Source: Amycolatopsis echigonensis (GTDB lineage Bacteria > Actinomycetota > Actinomycetes > Mycobacteriales > Pseudonocardiaceae). Taken from it: 64,000 bases of DNA. The stretch covers positions 124,001-188,000 of the forward strand of contig NZ_JACJHR010000003.1 of assembly GCF_014174495.1 (NCBI RefSeq), in the 5' to 3' direction. The position numbers and the translations under genes were made by a program. The first letter of the stretch is position 1, and every line of letters begins with the position of its first letter. Below, piece by piece: positions 18,189 to 26,834 of this stretch. The notes beneath the pieces were generated by a model that saw nothing but the letters and a program-made list of their open reading frames with translations, had not been told where the DNA came from and did no database searches.

Positions 18189-19295
18189 TCAGCGGATCTT
18201 GTCCAACCGGGAAACCGTCTCCTCGAACCCCTGGACCAGGTCCGCCATCACCTCGGCCACCGGGCGGACCCGGTCCATCCGGCCGACGATCTGGCCCACC
18301 GGCATCGACACCACCGACGGGTCGGCGGCGGCGTGGATCCGGTTGTGCGCGTGGGAAACCAGCAGGTTCTGCAACGGCATCGGCAACGGTTCCGGCGCGT
18401 CCGGCGCCGACCAGGCCTCCGTCCAGCGGGTCTTCAGCAGGCGGGCGGGCTTGCCCGTGTAGATCCGCGTCCGCACGGTGTCCGCGGAGGTCGCTGCCAC
18501 CAGCGCGGTCTGCATCGCCTCCGATTCCGGCATCGTCTGGAGGTATTCCTCCGTCGCGAGCCAGTACGAGCCCATCCACGCGCCCGAGGCGCCCAAGGCC
18601 AGTGCGGCGGCGACTTGGCGGCCGGAGCCGATGCCTCCGGCCGCCAGGACCGGGGCGCGGTCGCCAACGGCGTCCACGATTTCCGGGACCAGCACCATCG
18701 TCGCGATCTCGCCGGTGTGGCCGCCTGCCTCATGCCCTTGCGCGACAACGAGATCCACCCCGTTGTCGACGTGCCGGGCGGCGTGCGATCCCTTTCCGGC
18801 GAGGGCCGCCACCGGGACGCCCGCGTCGTGGGCGCGGTTGATGACATCGACCGGGGGCGAGCCCAGTGCGTTGGCGATCAGGCTGATCCGGTGGTTCAGG
18901 GCAACGTCCACATGGGACCTCGCGACGGAGTGCAGCCAGCCCAGCACCCCGGCCCGTTCGTCGGTGTCGTCGGGCAGCGGCGGGACCGCGAGATCCTTCA
19001 GCACTTTGTCGACAAACGCTCGGTGTCCCGGCGGGATCAGCTCGTTCAGGTCGGTCTGGGTGCCTTCGGACGGGATCTTCGCCGGCATCACGATGTCGAC
19101 GCCGTAAGGCTTTCCGTCGGTGTTTTCGTCCATCCAGGACAGCACCGCGTCGAGTTCGGCGGCGTCGTTGAACCGGACGCAGCCCAGCACGCCCATGCCG
19201 CCCGCGCGGCTGATCGCGGCCGCGACGTGTTCCGACGGGGTGAATCCGAAGATCGGCACCTCGATGCCGAACCGGTCGCACAACGATGTGCGCAT
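18189..19295 (-). CDS. Nitronate monooxygenase-family flavoprotein
   Basis: A 368-aa FMN-dependent TIM-barrel protein of the 2-nitropropane dioxygenase family. Visible: N-terminal VPIFGFTPSEHVAAAISRAGGMGVLG, central DLVVAQGHEAGGHTGEIAT (catalytic-His region) and VLAAGGIGSGRQVAAALALGASG (phosphate-binding loop). ATG 19295 chosen because it starts the conserved barrel and lies 8 bases after the FadD19 stop, so the two are probably one operon under the same KstR-like box. It is not obviously IpdC, the relative used in HIP degradation; its role in steroid metabolism is inferred only from position. Confidence 0.82.
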   Translation of the reverse strand: MRTSLCDRFGIEVPIFGFTPSEHVAAAISRAGGMGVLGCVRFNDAAELDAVLSWMDENTDGKPYGVDIVMPAKIPSEGTQTDLNELIPPGHRAFVDKVLKDLAVPPLPDDTDERAGVLGWLHSVARSHVDVALNHRISLIANALGSPPVDVINRAHDAGVPVAALAGKGSHAARHVDNGVDLVVAQGHEAGGHTGEIATMVLVPEIVDAVGDRAPVLAAGGIGSGRQVAAALALGASGAWMGSYWLATEEYLQTMPESEAMQTALVAATSADTVRTRIYTGKPARLLKTRWTEAWSAPDAPEPLPMPLQNLLVSHAHNRIHAAADPSVVSMPVGQIVGRMDRVRPVAEVMADLVQGFEETVSRLDKIR

Positions 19296-19303
19296 GCGCC
19301 CTC

Positions 19304-20899
19304 CTAGGCGGGTTCGTGTTCGGCGGCGTACCGCTGAGCCCACGGATAATCCGGCTTTCCGCTCGGCGAACGACCGATTTCGTCGGCCAGCCACACCGTT
19401 CGCGGCACCTTGTATCCGGCGATCTCCGTGCGCACGTGCGCTTCCAAAGCAGCCAGATCCGGCCGCACGCCGGGGCGCGGCTGGACGACGGCGGCGACGC
19501 GCTGGCCGAGCCGCTCGTCCGGAATGCCGATGACCAAGGCGTCGAAAACGTCCGGATGCGATTTCAGCGCGCCCTCGACTTCTTCCGGGTAGACCTTTTC
19601 GCCGCCGGTGTTCACGCACTGCGATCCCCGGCCCAGCAACGTAACCGTGCCGTCTTCCTCGTAGCGCGCGTAGTCGCCGGGCACGACGTAGCGGACGCCG
19701 TCCACTTCGGTGAAGATCGTGCGGGTTTTCTCCGGGTCTCCGTAGTAGCCGAGCGGGACGTGGCCGCGACGGCCGATCAACCCGACCGCGCCGGGTTTCG
19801 GTTCGACCAGGTTGCCGTCGTCGTCCAGCAGGATGGCGTCCTTGCCGAAGTTCACCCGGGGACCCGCGGAATGGTCGGAATCCTTGCCCACCATGCCGAT
19901 TCCGGTGAAACCGCTCTCCGACGAGCCGATCGCGTCGGTGATCACGACGTTCGGCAGCATCTCCAGGAATTCCTGTTTCACCGAATGCGAGAACAACGCC
20001 GCGTGGCTCGACACCGCGACCAGCGACGACGCGTCGTAATCGCCGGAGCGGTAAGCCTCCACCAGCGGCCGCGCCATCGCGTCGCCGACGATCGTCAGCA
20101 CCTGCACCTTGTGTTCCTGCACCGCGCGCCAGACGTCGTGCGCGTCGAACTGCGGGACGAACACCACCGGACTGCCGGTGAACAGCGCGCCGAACGCGGC
20201 CCACTGCGCGGCCCCGTGGATCAGCGGCGCGGCCGGCAGGCGCACGAGCGAACCGGATTTGCCCTGTTCGCTGAGAGTCCATTCGTCCGGCACGTACTCG
20301 CCGGTGACGAAGTTGATCCCGCCGCCCAGCGCGCGCCAGATGTCCTCGTGCCGCCACAGCACGCCCTTGGGATAGCCGGTGGTGCCGCCGGTGTAGAGGA
20401 TGTAGAGATCGTCGGCGCTGCGCTCGCCGAAGTCGCGTTCGTCCGACTCGCCCTCGAGCGCCGACTCGTACTCGACGCCCGTCTCGTACGGCGTGTCCGA
20501 GCCATCCTCGACGACTACAACGTGTTTCAGTTTTGGCGTTTCCGGCAGTACCGCCGCCACCCGGTCGGAGTAGCGCCGCTCGTGCACCAGGGCCACCAGG
20601 TCGGCATTGGTGAACAGATAGCGCAGCTCTCCGTGGACGTAGCGGTAGTTCACGTTCACCGCGATCGCGCGCAGTTTGTACGCGGCGAACATGGCTTCCA
20701 GTGCTTCGATGGAGTTCCGGGAATAGACACCGATGTGGGAGCCGGGTCCCACGCCGTGCGCGGCCAGGTGGTGCGCCAGCCGGTTCGCGCGCTTCTCCAG
20801 TTGCGCGAAGGTGACCTGGCGCTGTCCGCACACGACCGCGACGCGTTCCGGCACGGCGTCGACGGCGTGCTCGAGTAGATCCGCGATGTTGAGTGCCAC
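19304..20899 (-). CDS. fadD19: Steroid side-chain acyl-CoA ligase FadD19
   Basis: A 531-aa ANL-superfamily ligase. P-loop YTGGTTGYPKGVLWRHEDI, GDYARYEEDGTVTLLGRG hinge and C-terminal GYKVPRTVWLADEIGRSPSGKPDY (catalytic Lys) are intact, and similarity to mycobacterial FadD19 runs end to end. FadD19 activates C26-oxidised sterols to CoA thioesters and in Rhodococcus is required for C24-branched side chains. Start GTG 20899 (VALNIADLLEHAVDAVPER) matches the family start. Divergent from echA19, exactly as Rv3515c/Rv3516 in M. tuberculosis, with a KstR-like box between. Confidence 0.94.
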   Translation of the reverse strand: MALNIADLLEHAVDAVPERVAVVCGQRQVTFAQLEKRANRLAHHLAAHGVGPGSHIGVYSRNSIEALEAMFAAYKLRAIAVNVNYRYVHGELRYLFTNADLVALVHERRYSDRVAAVLPETPKLKHVVVVEDGSDTPYETGVEYESALEGESDERDFGERSADDLYILYTGGTTGYPKGVLWRHEDIWRALGGGINFVTGEYVPDEWTLSEQGKSGSLVRLPAAPLIHGAAQWAAFGALFTGSPVVFVPQFDAHDVWRAVQEHKVQVLTIVGDAMARPLVEAYRSGDYDASSLVAVSSHAALFSHSVKQEFLEMLPNVVITDAIGSSESGFTGIGMVGKDSDHSAGPRVNFGKDAILLDDDGNLVEPKPGAVGLIGRRGHVPLGYYGDPEKTRTIFTEVDGVRYVVPGDYARYEEDGTVTLLGRGSQCVNTGGEKVYPEEVEGALKSHPDVFDALVIGIPDERLGQRVAAVVQPRPGVRPDLAALEAHVRTEIAGYKVPRTVWLADEIGRSPSGKPDYPWAQRYAAEHEPA

Positions 20900-20909
20900 G
20901 CACCCAAAG

Positions 20910-20923
20910 TAGAACATGTTATC
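20910..20923. promoter_or_regulatory. KstR-like box between fadD19 and echA19
   Basis: TAGAACATGTTATC contains the palindromic core AACATGTT and matches TnnAACnnGTTnnA except at the last base. It sits in the 65-base divergent promoter region and could repress both genes. Confidence 0.75.
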
Positions 20924-20964
20924 GTTCTGGGCAATGACCCCGGCCAGCTGAGAAGGAGGCCCCG

Positions 20965-21753
20965 GTGGCCGAACCCCACGCACTCGTCAGCCTCGAAGGC
21001 CACACGCTCGTGGTGACGATGAACCGCCCGGAAGCCCGCAACGCCCTCACCGGCGAGATGCTTTCGATCATGGTCGAGGCCTGGGACCGGGTGGATTCCG
21101 ACGACCAGGTGCGCAGCTGCGTCCTGACCGGAGCGGGCGGCGCGTTCTGCGCCGGCGCGGACCTGAAATCCATGTCCCGCAACGCTCCCGACAAGTCTTT
21201 TTCGAACGGCTCGTTCGACCCGAGCCGCATCGAGGGCCTGCTGAAGGGCCGCCGCCTCACCAAACCGCTCATCGCCGCCGTCGAAGGACCGGCCATCGCG
21301 GGCGGCACGGAAATCCTGCAGGGCACGGACATCCGGGTGGCCGCGGAGAGCGCGAAATTCGGCGTCTCCGAACCCCGCTGGGGCCTGTTCCCGATGGGCG
21401 GCTCGGCCGTGCGCCTGCCCAGGCAGATCCCGTACACCGTCGCCGCCGACCTCCTTCTCACCGGCCGCCACATCACCGCCGCGGAGGCACGCGACATCGG
21501 CCTGGTGGGCCACGTCGTCCCCGACGGTCAAGCACTGGCTCGCGCGCTGGAACTCGCCGAACTGATCAACGACAACGGCCCGCTCGCGATACGCGCGATC
21601 CTCAAGACCATCCGCGACACCGAGGGCATGCACGAGGAAGACGCCTTCAAACTGGACGCCAAATACGGCATCGAAGTCTTCGCCTCGGCAGACGCGAAAG
21701 AAGGCCCGAAAGCCTTCGCCGAAAAGCGAAAGCCGACTTTCCAAGGCCGCTGA
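20965..21753 (+). CDS. echA19: Steroid side-chain enoyl-CoA hydratase EchA19
   Basis: A 262-aa crotonase-fold hydratase. The oxyanion-hole segments are [12 protein letters not shown] and [21 protein letters not shown]; the catalytic-Glu helix [23 protein letters not shown] follows. It aligns throughout with mycobacterial EchA19, which hydrates 3-oxo-cholest-4,22-dien-24-oyl-CoA to the 22S-hydroxy product. GTG 20965 with GAAGGAGG 6 bases upstream is the start. ChsH3, which makes the opposite stereoisomer in M. tuberculosis, is also in this window (52726). Ends in a long hairpin. Confidence 0.94.
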   Translation: MAEPHALVSLEGHTLVVTMNRPEARNALTGEMLSIMVEAWDRVDSDDQVRSCVLTGAGGAFCAGADLKSMSRNAPDKSFSNGSFDPSRIEGLLKGRRLTKPLIAAVEGPAIAGGTEILQGTDIRVAAESAKFGVSEPRWGLFPMGGSAVRLPRQIPYTVAADLLLTGRHITAAEARDIGLVGHVVPDGQALARALELAELINDNGPLAIRAILKTIRDTEGMHEEDAFKLDAKYGIEVFASADAKEGPKAFAEKRKPTFQGR

Positions 21754-21758
21754 CGACC

Positions 21759-21813
21759 GTCCGTGAAGGGCTCCTTGAGGGAATCTAATTCCCTCAAGGA
21801 GCCCCTCACGGAC
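21759..21813. terminator. Bidirectional hairpin terminator between echA19 and acyl-CoA ligase gene
   Basis: 26-base arms (21759-21784 and 21788-21813) with one mismatch and a 3-base loop. Starts 5 bases after the echA19 stop, between convergent genes. Confidence 0.75.
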
Positions 21814-21845
21814 TTAAACCGCACCAGCGCACCCAAACCAGCCAG

Positions 21846-21967
21846 GCACCCACACCACCCCCGCACCCCGATACGAAGCCAAAAACACGGGCGGCGGGTG
21901 CTTGTCAAGGCATCTTTCCCGCCTTGACAAGCACCCGCCGCCCGTAGTCACAATCAGGCTGAGGGGT
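21846..21967. repeat. Dispersed hairpin repeat, copy 2
   Basis: Same element as 6604-6727. Left flank GCACCC...GATACGAAGCC (21846-21880), perfect 23-bp stem 21888-21910 / 21922-21944, identical loop CATCTTTCCCG (21911-21921), right flank with AGGCTGAGGGGTG. Inner 14 stem bases are identical to copy 1; the outer 9 differ with compensating changes in the opposite arm. It sits between convergent genes. Confidence 0.85.
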
Positions 21968-21982
21968 GGTGGCCCCCCACCC

Positions 21983-23512
21983 TCACGACACGTACTGCTC
22001 CCGCAACTTCCGCTTGTAAAGCTTCCCATTCGGATCCCGAGGCAACTCCGCCAGATAATCCACCGACTTGGGCAGCTTGAACCGAGCCAGCCGAGTCTCC
22101 GCATACGCGAGCAGCTCGGCGGTCAATTCCGGAGACCCTTCAACCCCCTCCGCGGGCTGCACCACCGCCTTGATTTCCTCGCCCCAGTCCTCGTGCGGAA
22201 TCCCGAACACCGCGACGTCCGCGACCTTCGGATGCATGACCAGCTCGCCCTCGATCTCCGCCGGATAGATGTTCACCCCGCCGGAAATGATCATGTCGGC
22301 CTTGCGGTCGTGCAGGAACAAATACCCGTCCTCGTCGAGATGCCCGACGTCGCCGAGGGTGAACAAATCCCCGACCCGGGCCTTCTCCGTCTTGGCCTTG
22401 TCCTTGTGGTATTCGAATTTCGAGTCGCCCATCTTCATGTACACGACACCGGTCTCGCCCGTCGGCACCTCGTTCCCGTCGTCGTCGAGAATCCGGATGG
22501 TCGACCCCGGCCACGGCAGCCCGACCGATCCCGGCTTGCGCAGCCAGTCCTCGCCGGAAATCACCGTCCCGCCGCCTTCGGTCGCCGCGTAGTACTCGGT
22601 GACCACCGGCCCCCACCACTCGAGCATCTGCCGTTTGACCTCGATCGGACACGGCGCCGCCCCGTGAATCATCACGCGCAGCGAACTGAGGTCGTACTTC
22701 GAGCGCACCTCGTCCGGCAAGGCCAGCAACCGGCGGAACTGCGTCGGCACCATGTGGCTGTGCGTCACCCGATGCCGTTCGATCAACCGCAGCATGTCCT
22801 CGGCGTCCCACCGGTCCATCAGCACCGCGGTGTGCCCCAGCTGCAGCGAAATGGCCACGAAATTGAGCACCGCCGTGTGATACAGCGGTGAACCGCACAA
22901 ATGCACGTGATCGTCGAACGGCTGCAATCCGAACACCCCGAAGAACCACGTCGACGCGGCGGGCACCTGATCCGGATCCGCTCCGGTCAGCGGCCGCTTG
23001 ACGCCCTTGGGCCGTCCCGTCGTGCCCGAGGTGTAGAGCATGGGCGACCCAGCGGTCCGGTTGTCCGGCCGCCCGTCTCCCAGCCCCGCGCCGAGTTCTT
23101 CGACGCGATGGAAGCCAGGCACGGAGCCGACCGCGAACCGCGCCGACGCGGGCACTCCGGCCTCGTCGGCCGCGGCGACCGCGACGTCGGCGAATCGCTC
23201 GTGCGCCAGAAACGCCTTCGCTCCGCTGTCGGAGAGGATGTACGCGACCTCCGGTCCGACGAGATGCCAGTTCACCACCACCACGTAGAGGCCGGTCTGG
23301 ATCGCCGCGAAGTACGCCGCGACCAGGTCGTCGCCGTTCGGCAGCAGCAGCACCACCGCGTCGCCGACGCCGAGGCCGAGTTCGCGCAGCCCCGAGGCGT
23401 ACCGGTTGGCTTTCGCTGTCAGTTCGCCGTAGGAGATTTCCCGCCCGTCCGGATCCACCAGCGCCACCCGGGCGGGCTCGGCCGCGGCGATGGTCCACAG
23501 TCCCAGGTCCAT
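21983..23512 (-). CDS. Acyl-CoA synthetase (fatty acid/steroid acid CoA ligase)
   Basis: A 509-aa ANL-family ligase: P-loop MLYTSGTTGRPKGVKRPL, YYAATEGGG motif, GDVGHLDEDGYLFLHDRKADMI hinge, and C-terminal LPRDPNGKLYKRKLREQ with the catalytic Lys. Its promoter carries a KstR-like box, so a steroid-derived acid is a plausible substrate, but I cannot equate it with a specific numbered FadD. ATG 23512 (MDLGLWTIAAAEPARV) was chosen; the upstream ATG 23539 would place the KstR-like box inside the gene. Divergent from the OB-fold/Ltp4/Ltp3 operon. Confidence 0.87.
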   Translation of the reverse strand: MDLGLWTIAAAEPARVALVDPDGREISYGELTAKANRYASGLRELGLGVGDAVVLLLPNGDDLVAAYFAAIQTGLYVVVVNWHLVGPEVAYILSDSGAKAFLAHERFADVAVAAADEAGVPASARFAVGSVPGFHRVEELGAGLGDGRPDNRTAGSPMLYTSGTTGRPKGVKRPLTGADPDQVPAASTWFFGVFGLQPFDDHVHLCGSPLYHTAVLNFVAISLQLGHTAVLMDRWDAEDMLRLIERHRVTHSHMVPTQFRRLLALPDEVRSKYDLSSLRVMIHGAAPCPIEVKRQMLEWWGPVVTEYYAATEGGGTVISGEDWLRKPGSVGLPWPGSTIRILDDDGNEVPTGETGVVYMKMGDSKFEYHKDKAKTEKARVGDLFTLGDVGHLDEDGYLFLHDRKADMIISGGVNIYPAEIEGELVMHPKVADVAVFGIPHEDWGEEIKAVVQPAEGVEGSPELTAELLAYAETRLARFKLPKSVDYLAELPRDPNGKLYKRKLREQYVS

Positions 23513-23524
23513 AGCTCCCAAATC

Positions 23525-23538
23525 TAGAACGCGTTCCA
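23525..23538. promoter_or_regulatory. KstR-like box 1 between ligase and OB-fold gene
   Basis: TAGAACGCGTTCCA fully fits TnnAACnnGTTnnA. It lies 13 bases upstream of the ligase start codon. Confidence 0.78.
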
Positions 23539-23570
23539 CATAGACACAACAGGTTCCTTGCCTCGGATTC

Positions 23571-23584
23571 GAGAACGTGTTTCA
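23571..23584. promoter_or_regulatory. KstR-like box 2 between ligase and OB-fold gene
   Basis: GAGAACGTGTTTCA has the AACnnGTT core and final A but G for the first T. It lies 10 bases before the GTG of the OB-fold gene, so each divergent gene has its own box. Confidence 0.6.
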
Positions 23585-23593
23585 CTCGGAGCC

Positions 23594-24577
23594 GTGACGG
23601 TTTCGGATGCCCCTCTGTCGGCGCCGCTCAACGTCGGCTTCGACTACACCCGTTCGACCGGCCCGGTGCTAGGCCGGTTTGTCAACGCGCTGCGCGAACG
23701 CCGGATCGAAGGCGTGCGCGGCAGCGACGGACGCGTGCACGTGCCGCCGGTCGAGTACGACCCGGCCACCGCGGACCCGTTGACGGAGTTCGTCCCGGTC
23801 GCCGCGGAAGGCGTGGTCGTTTCCTGGTCCTGGTGCGCGGATCCGCTCGACGGCCAGCCGCTGTCGCGTCCGTTCGCCTGGGTGCTGGTGAGACTCGACG
23901 GCGCGGACACCAGCCTGCTGCACGCCCTCGACGCCGGTTCCCCGGACAATGTCCACATCGGACAGCGCGTGCGCGTGCGGTGGGCGGACGAAACGGTCGG
24001 CCACATCCGCGACATCGCGTACTTCCTGCCCGCGGACGCACCGGACACCACGCCCACCGAGGCTCCCCCGCCGGTGGCGGAACGCGAGGAAGGCGCGCCG
24101 GTCAGCGTCATCATCACGCCGGTGCACCTGAAATACCAGCATTCCGCGTCGCCGGAGGAAAGCCGGTACCTGCGCGGCCTCGCCGAAGGGCGGATGCTCG
24201 GCCAGCGCTGCCCGTCGTGCGGCAAGGTCTACATCCCGCCGCGCGGCGCGTGCCCGGTGGACGGCGTGCCGACCACCGACGAGGTGGAGTTGCCCGACAC
24301 CGGCATCGTCACGACGTTCTGCATCGTCAACGTGCCGTTCCTCGGCCAGCGCATCAAACCGCCGTACGTCGCGGCGTACATCCTGCTCGACGGAGCCGAC
24401 ATCGCCTTCCTGCACCTCGTGCTCGGCTGCGCCGCCGAGGACGTCCGGATGGGCATGCGCGTGCGCGCCAACTGGCGGCCGCGCGAGGAGTGGTGGACGT
24501 CGCTGGAGAACATCAGCCACTTCGAGCCCACCGGCGAGCCGGACGCCGCGTACGAGACCTTCGCCCACCACCTGTGA
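23594..24577 (+). CDS. Two-module OB-fold/DUF35 protein, partner of Ltp aldolases
   Basis: A 327-aa protein similar to mycobacterial Rv3521. Residues about 1-150 form one OB-fold-like module (FVNALRERRIEGVRGSDGRVHVPPVEYDP) without zinc cysteines. Residues about 175-320 form a second module with a zinc-ribbon (GQRCPSCGKVYIPPRGACPVDG) and OB fold (VTTFCIVNVPFLGQRIKPPYVAAYILLD). DUF35 proteins bind and activate thiolase-fold aldolases such as Ltp2. GTG 23594 (VTVSDAPLSAPLNVGFDY) chosen over an earlier ATG overlapping the KstR-like box. The next gene starts 6 bases later: OB-fold, ltp4, ltp3 is the mycobacterial order. Confidence 0.85.
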   Translation: MTVSDAPLSAPLNVGFDYTRSTGPVLGRFVNALRERRIEGVRGSDGRVHVPPVEYDPATADPLTEFVPVAAEGVVVSWSWCADPLDGQPLSRPFAWVLVRLDGADTSLLHALDAGSPDNVHIGQRVRVRWADETVGHIRDIAYFLPADAPDTTPTEAPPPVAEREEGAPVSVIITPVHLKYQHSASPEESRYLRGLAEGRMLGQRCPSCGKVYIPPRGACPVDGVPTTDEVELPDTGIVTTFCIVNVPFLGQRIKPPYVAAYILLDGADIAFLHLVLGCAAEDVRMGMRVRANWRPREEWWTSLENISHFEPTGEPDAAYETFAHHL

Positions 24578-24583
24578 GGAACC

Positions 24584-25636
24584 ATGCCTGAAGTAGCCGT
24601 AGCCGGTTTCGCGCAGGCGCCCAACGTCCGGAAGACCGAGGGCACCACCAACGGCGTGGAAATGCTCGTGCCGATCCTCGCCGAGGCCTTCGCCGCGACC
24701 GGACTGTCCAAACAAGACATCGGGTTCTGGTGCTCCGGTTCGTCGGATTACCTTGCCGGGCGCGCGTTTTCGTTCATCGCCGCGGTGGACGCGCTGGGCG
24801 CGTTCCCGCCGATCAACGAGTCCCATGTGGAAATGGACGCCGCCTGGGCGCTGTACGAGGCGTGGCTGAAGATCCGCACCGGCGAGGTCGACACCGCGCT
24901 GGTGTACGGCTTCGGCAAAGCCAGTGCCGGACAGCTCCGCCGGGTCATGGCGATGCAGCTGGACCCGTACCTCGTCACTCCGCTGTGGCCGGACTCGCTG
25001 GCGATCGCCGGACTCCAGGCCCGATTGGGTCTCGAAGGCGGGCTGTGGTCGGAAAAGGACCTGGCCGAAGTCGCCGCCCGAGCACGTGCCGACGCGGTGA
25101 ACAATCCGGCCGCGCAGCTGTCCGGAACCGTGGACGTCGCCGAGCTGCTCGACACCCCGTATGTCGCCGATCCCCTTCGCGCACACGACATCGCGCCGGT
25201 GACGGACGGCGCGGCGGTGATCATTCTCGCGTCGGAGGAACGAGCCCGCGACCTCGTGGAGCGGCCCGCGATCATCTCCGGGCTGGACCACCGGATCGAC
25301 TCCCCCGTCCTCGGCGCGCGCGACCTCACCCGATCCCCGTCCACCGCCGCCGCGGCGGCCCGGCTGGACCTCGACGGCGTCGAACTGGCCGAACTGCACG
25401 CGCCGTTCACGCACCAGGAACTCATCCTGCGCCGCGAACTCGATCTCGACGACCGCGTCCGGATCAGCCCGTCCGGCGGCGCGCTCACCGGCAATCCCAT
25501 GTTCTCCGCCGGTCTCGCGCGCATCGGCGAGGCCGCCGCGCGGATCCATCGCGGCGAGGCGGCCAAAGCGCTCGCCCACGCGACCAGCGGACCCGCCCTG
25601 CAGCAGAACCTCCTCGCCGTGCTGGAGGCACGATGA
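24584..25636 (+). CDS. ltp4: Thiolase-like steroid aldolase subunit Ltp4
   Basis: A 350-aa thiolase-fold protein (SCP2-thiolase type), collinear with mycobacterial Ltp4 (Rv3522). The normal nucleophilic Cys loop is replaced by SHVEMDAAWALYEAW, so classical thiolysis is not possible. The C-terminal thiolase glycine loop is present (ISPSGGALTGNPMFSAGLARIGEA). In Rhodococcus Ltp3 and Ltp4 are needed to degrade C24-branched sterol side chains, and related proteins act as retro-aldolases. It overlaps ltp3 by 4 bases and probably forms a complex with it and the OB-fold protein. Confidence 0.87.
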   Translation: MPEVAVAGFAQAPNVRKTEGTTNGVEMLVPILAEAFAATGLSKQDIGFWCSGSSDYLAGRAFSFIAAVDALGAFPPINESHVEMDAAWALYEAWLKIRTGEVDTALVYGFGKASAGQLRRVMAMQLDPYLVTPLWPDSLAIAGLQARLGLEGGLWSEKDLAEVAARARADAVNNPAAQLSGTVDVAELLDTPYVADPLRAHDIAPVTDGAAVIILASEERARDLVERPAIISGLDHRIDSPVLGARDLTRSPSTAAAAARLDLDGVELAELHAPFTHQELILRRELDLDDRVRISPSGGALTGNPMFSAGLARIGEAAARIHRGEAAKALAHATSGPALQQNLLAVLEAR

Positions 25637-26796
25637 CGAAACAGCTCGCCGCGGTGCTCGGGACCGGGCAGACGCACCACCGCGCGAAGCGCACCGACGT
25701 GTCGATGCCCGGTCTGCTCCGCGAAGCGATCGACCGCGCGATGGCGGACGCCCAGGTCGGCTGGGACGACATCGAGGCCGTCGTGATCGGCAAGGCGCCG
25801 GACCTGTTCGAGGGCGTCATGATGCCCGAACTGTTCCTCTCGGACGCGTTGGGCGCGAACGGGAAACCGCTGCTGCGCGTGCACACCGCGGGTTCGGTCG
25901 GCGGGTCGACCGCGCTGGTCGCCGCCTCGCTGATCCAGTCCGGCGCGCACCGGCGCGTGCTGACCGTGGCGTTCGAGAAACAGTCCGAGTCGAACGCGAT
26001 GTGGGGTCTGTCGATCCTGCCGCCGTTCCAGATGCCGGTCGGCGCCGGAGCCGGTGGTTACTTCGCGCCGCACGTCCGGTCGTACATCCGCCGTTCCGGT
26101 GCGCCCGAACACATCGGCGCGATCGTGGCGGCCAAGGATCGCCGCAATGGCGCGCTGAATCCGTACGCGCACTTGCGGCAGGCCGACATCACGGTCGAGT
26201 CGGTGCAGGCGTCGCAGATGCTGTGGGACCCGATCCGGTACGACGAAACGTGTCCGTCCTCCGACGGGGCCTGCGCGATGGTGCTCGGCGACGAGGCCGC
26301 CGGGGACGCCGTGCCGGGCGGCGCGGCCTGGATCCAGGCGACGGCCATGCGGACCGAACCGACGACGTTCGCCGGACGCGACCAGGTCAGCCCCCAAGCC
26401 GGCCGGGACGCGGCGGCCGCGTTGTGGCGCGACGCGGGCATCAAGGATCCGCTGTCCGAAGTGGACGTCGCGGAGATCTACGTGCCGTTCTCCTGGTTCG
26501 AGCCGATGTGGCTGGAAAACCTCGGCTTCGCCGCCGAAGGCCAGGGCTGGAAGATCACCGAAGCCGGCGACACCGCGATCGGCGGACGGCTTCCGGTGAA
26601 CCCGTCGGGCGGCGTTCTCTCGTCGAATCCCATTGGCGCGTCCGGGATGCTGCGGTTTTCCGAAGCGGCGAAGCAGGTGATGGGCCGCGCTGGCGACTAC
26701 CAGGTGGACGGTGCCCGAGTCGCGCTAGGACACGCCTACGGCGGCGGCTCGCAGTACTTCAGCATGTGGGTCGTCGGGTCGGAGAAGCCCTCGTGA
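25633..26796 (+). CDS. ltp3: Thiolase-like steroid aldolase subunit Ltp3
   Basis: A 387-aa thiolase-fold protein, collinear with mycobacterial Ltp3 (Rv3523). The nucleophile position reads HTAGSVGGSTALVAASL, with no Cys, again arguing for aldol cleavage rather than thiolysis. The GHAYGGGSQYF segment replaces the usual Cys-Gly-Gly C-terminal loop; NPSGGVLSSNPIGASG is conserved. Substrate inferred: 24-hydroxy C24-branched steroid CoA, releasing the branched ketone. The TGA stop lies inside the stem of the shared terminator at 26791-26834. Confidence 0.87.
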   Translation: MTKQLAAVLGTGQTHHRAKRTDVSMPGLLREAIDRAMADAQVGWDDIEAVVIGKAPDLFEGVMMPELFLSDALGANGKPLLRVHTAGSVGGSTALVAASLIQSGAHRRVLTVAFEKQSESNAMWGLSILPPFQMPVGAGAGGYFAPHVRSYIRRSGAPEHIGAIVAAKDRRNGALNPYAHLRQADITVESVQASQMLWDPIRYDETCPSSDGACAMVLGDEAAGDAVPGGAAWIQATAMRTEPTTFAGRDQVSPQAGRDAAAALWRDAGIKDPLSEVDVAEIYVPFSWFEPMWLENLGFAAEGQGWKITEAGDTAIGGRLPVNPSGGVLSSNPIGASGMLRFSEAAKQVMGRAGDYQVDGARVALGHAYGGGSQYFSMWVVGSEKPS

Positions 26797-26834
26797 GTGC
26801 TCATCGCGGTTAGAACCGGGATTGTCGCTCACGA
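26791..26834. terminator. Bidirectional hairpin (GGTTAGAACC family), copy 1
   Basis: TCGTGAGTGC (26791-26800) pairs imperfectly with CGCTCACGA (26826-26834) around a centre holding the palindrome GGTTAGAACC (26808-26817). Both convergent genes (ltp3 and YihY) have their stop codons inside the stem. A second copy is at 61123-61166. Confidence 0.7.

Noticed and set aside
18189..19295. Assignment as IpdC of the HIP pathway
   Set aside because: Same superfamily, but the N-terminal half resembles other nitronate monooxygenases and the ipdAB genes are absent.
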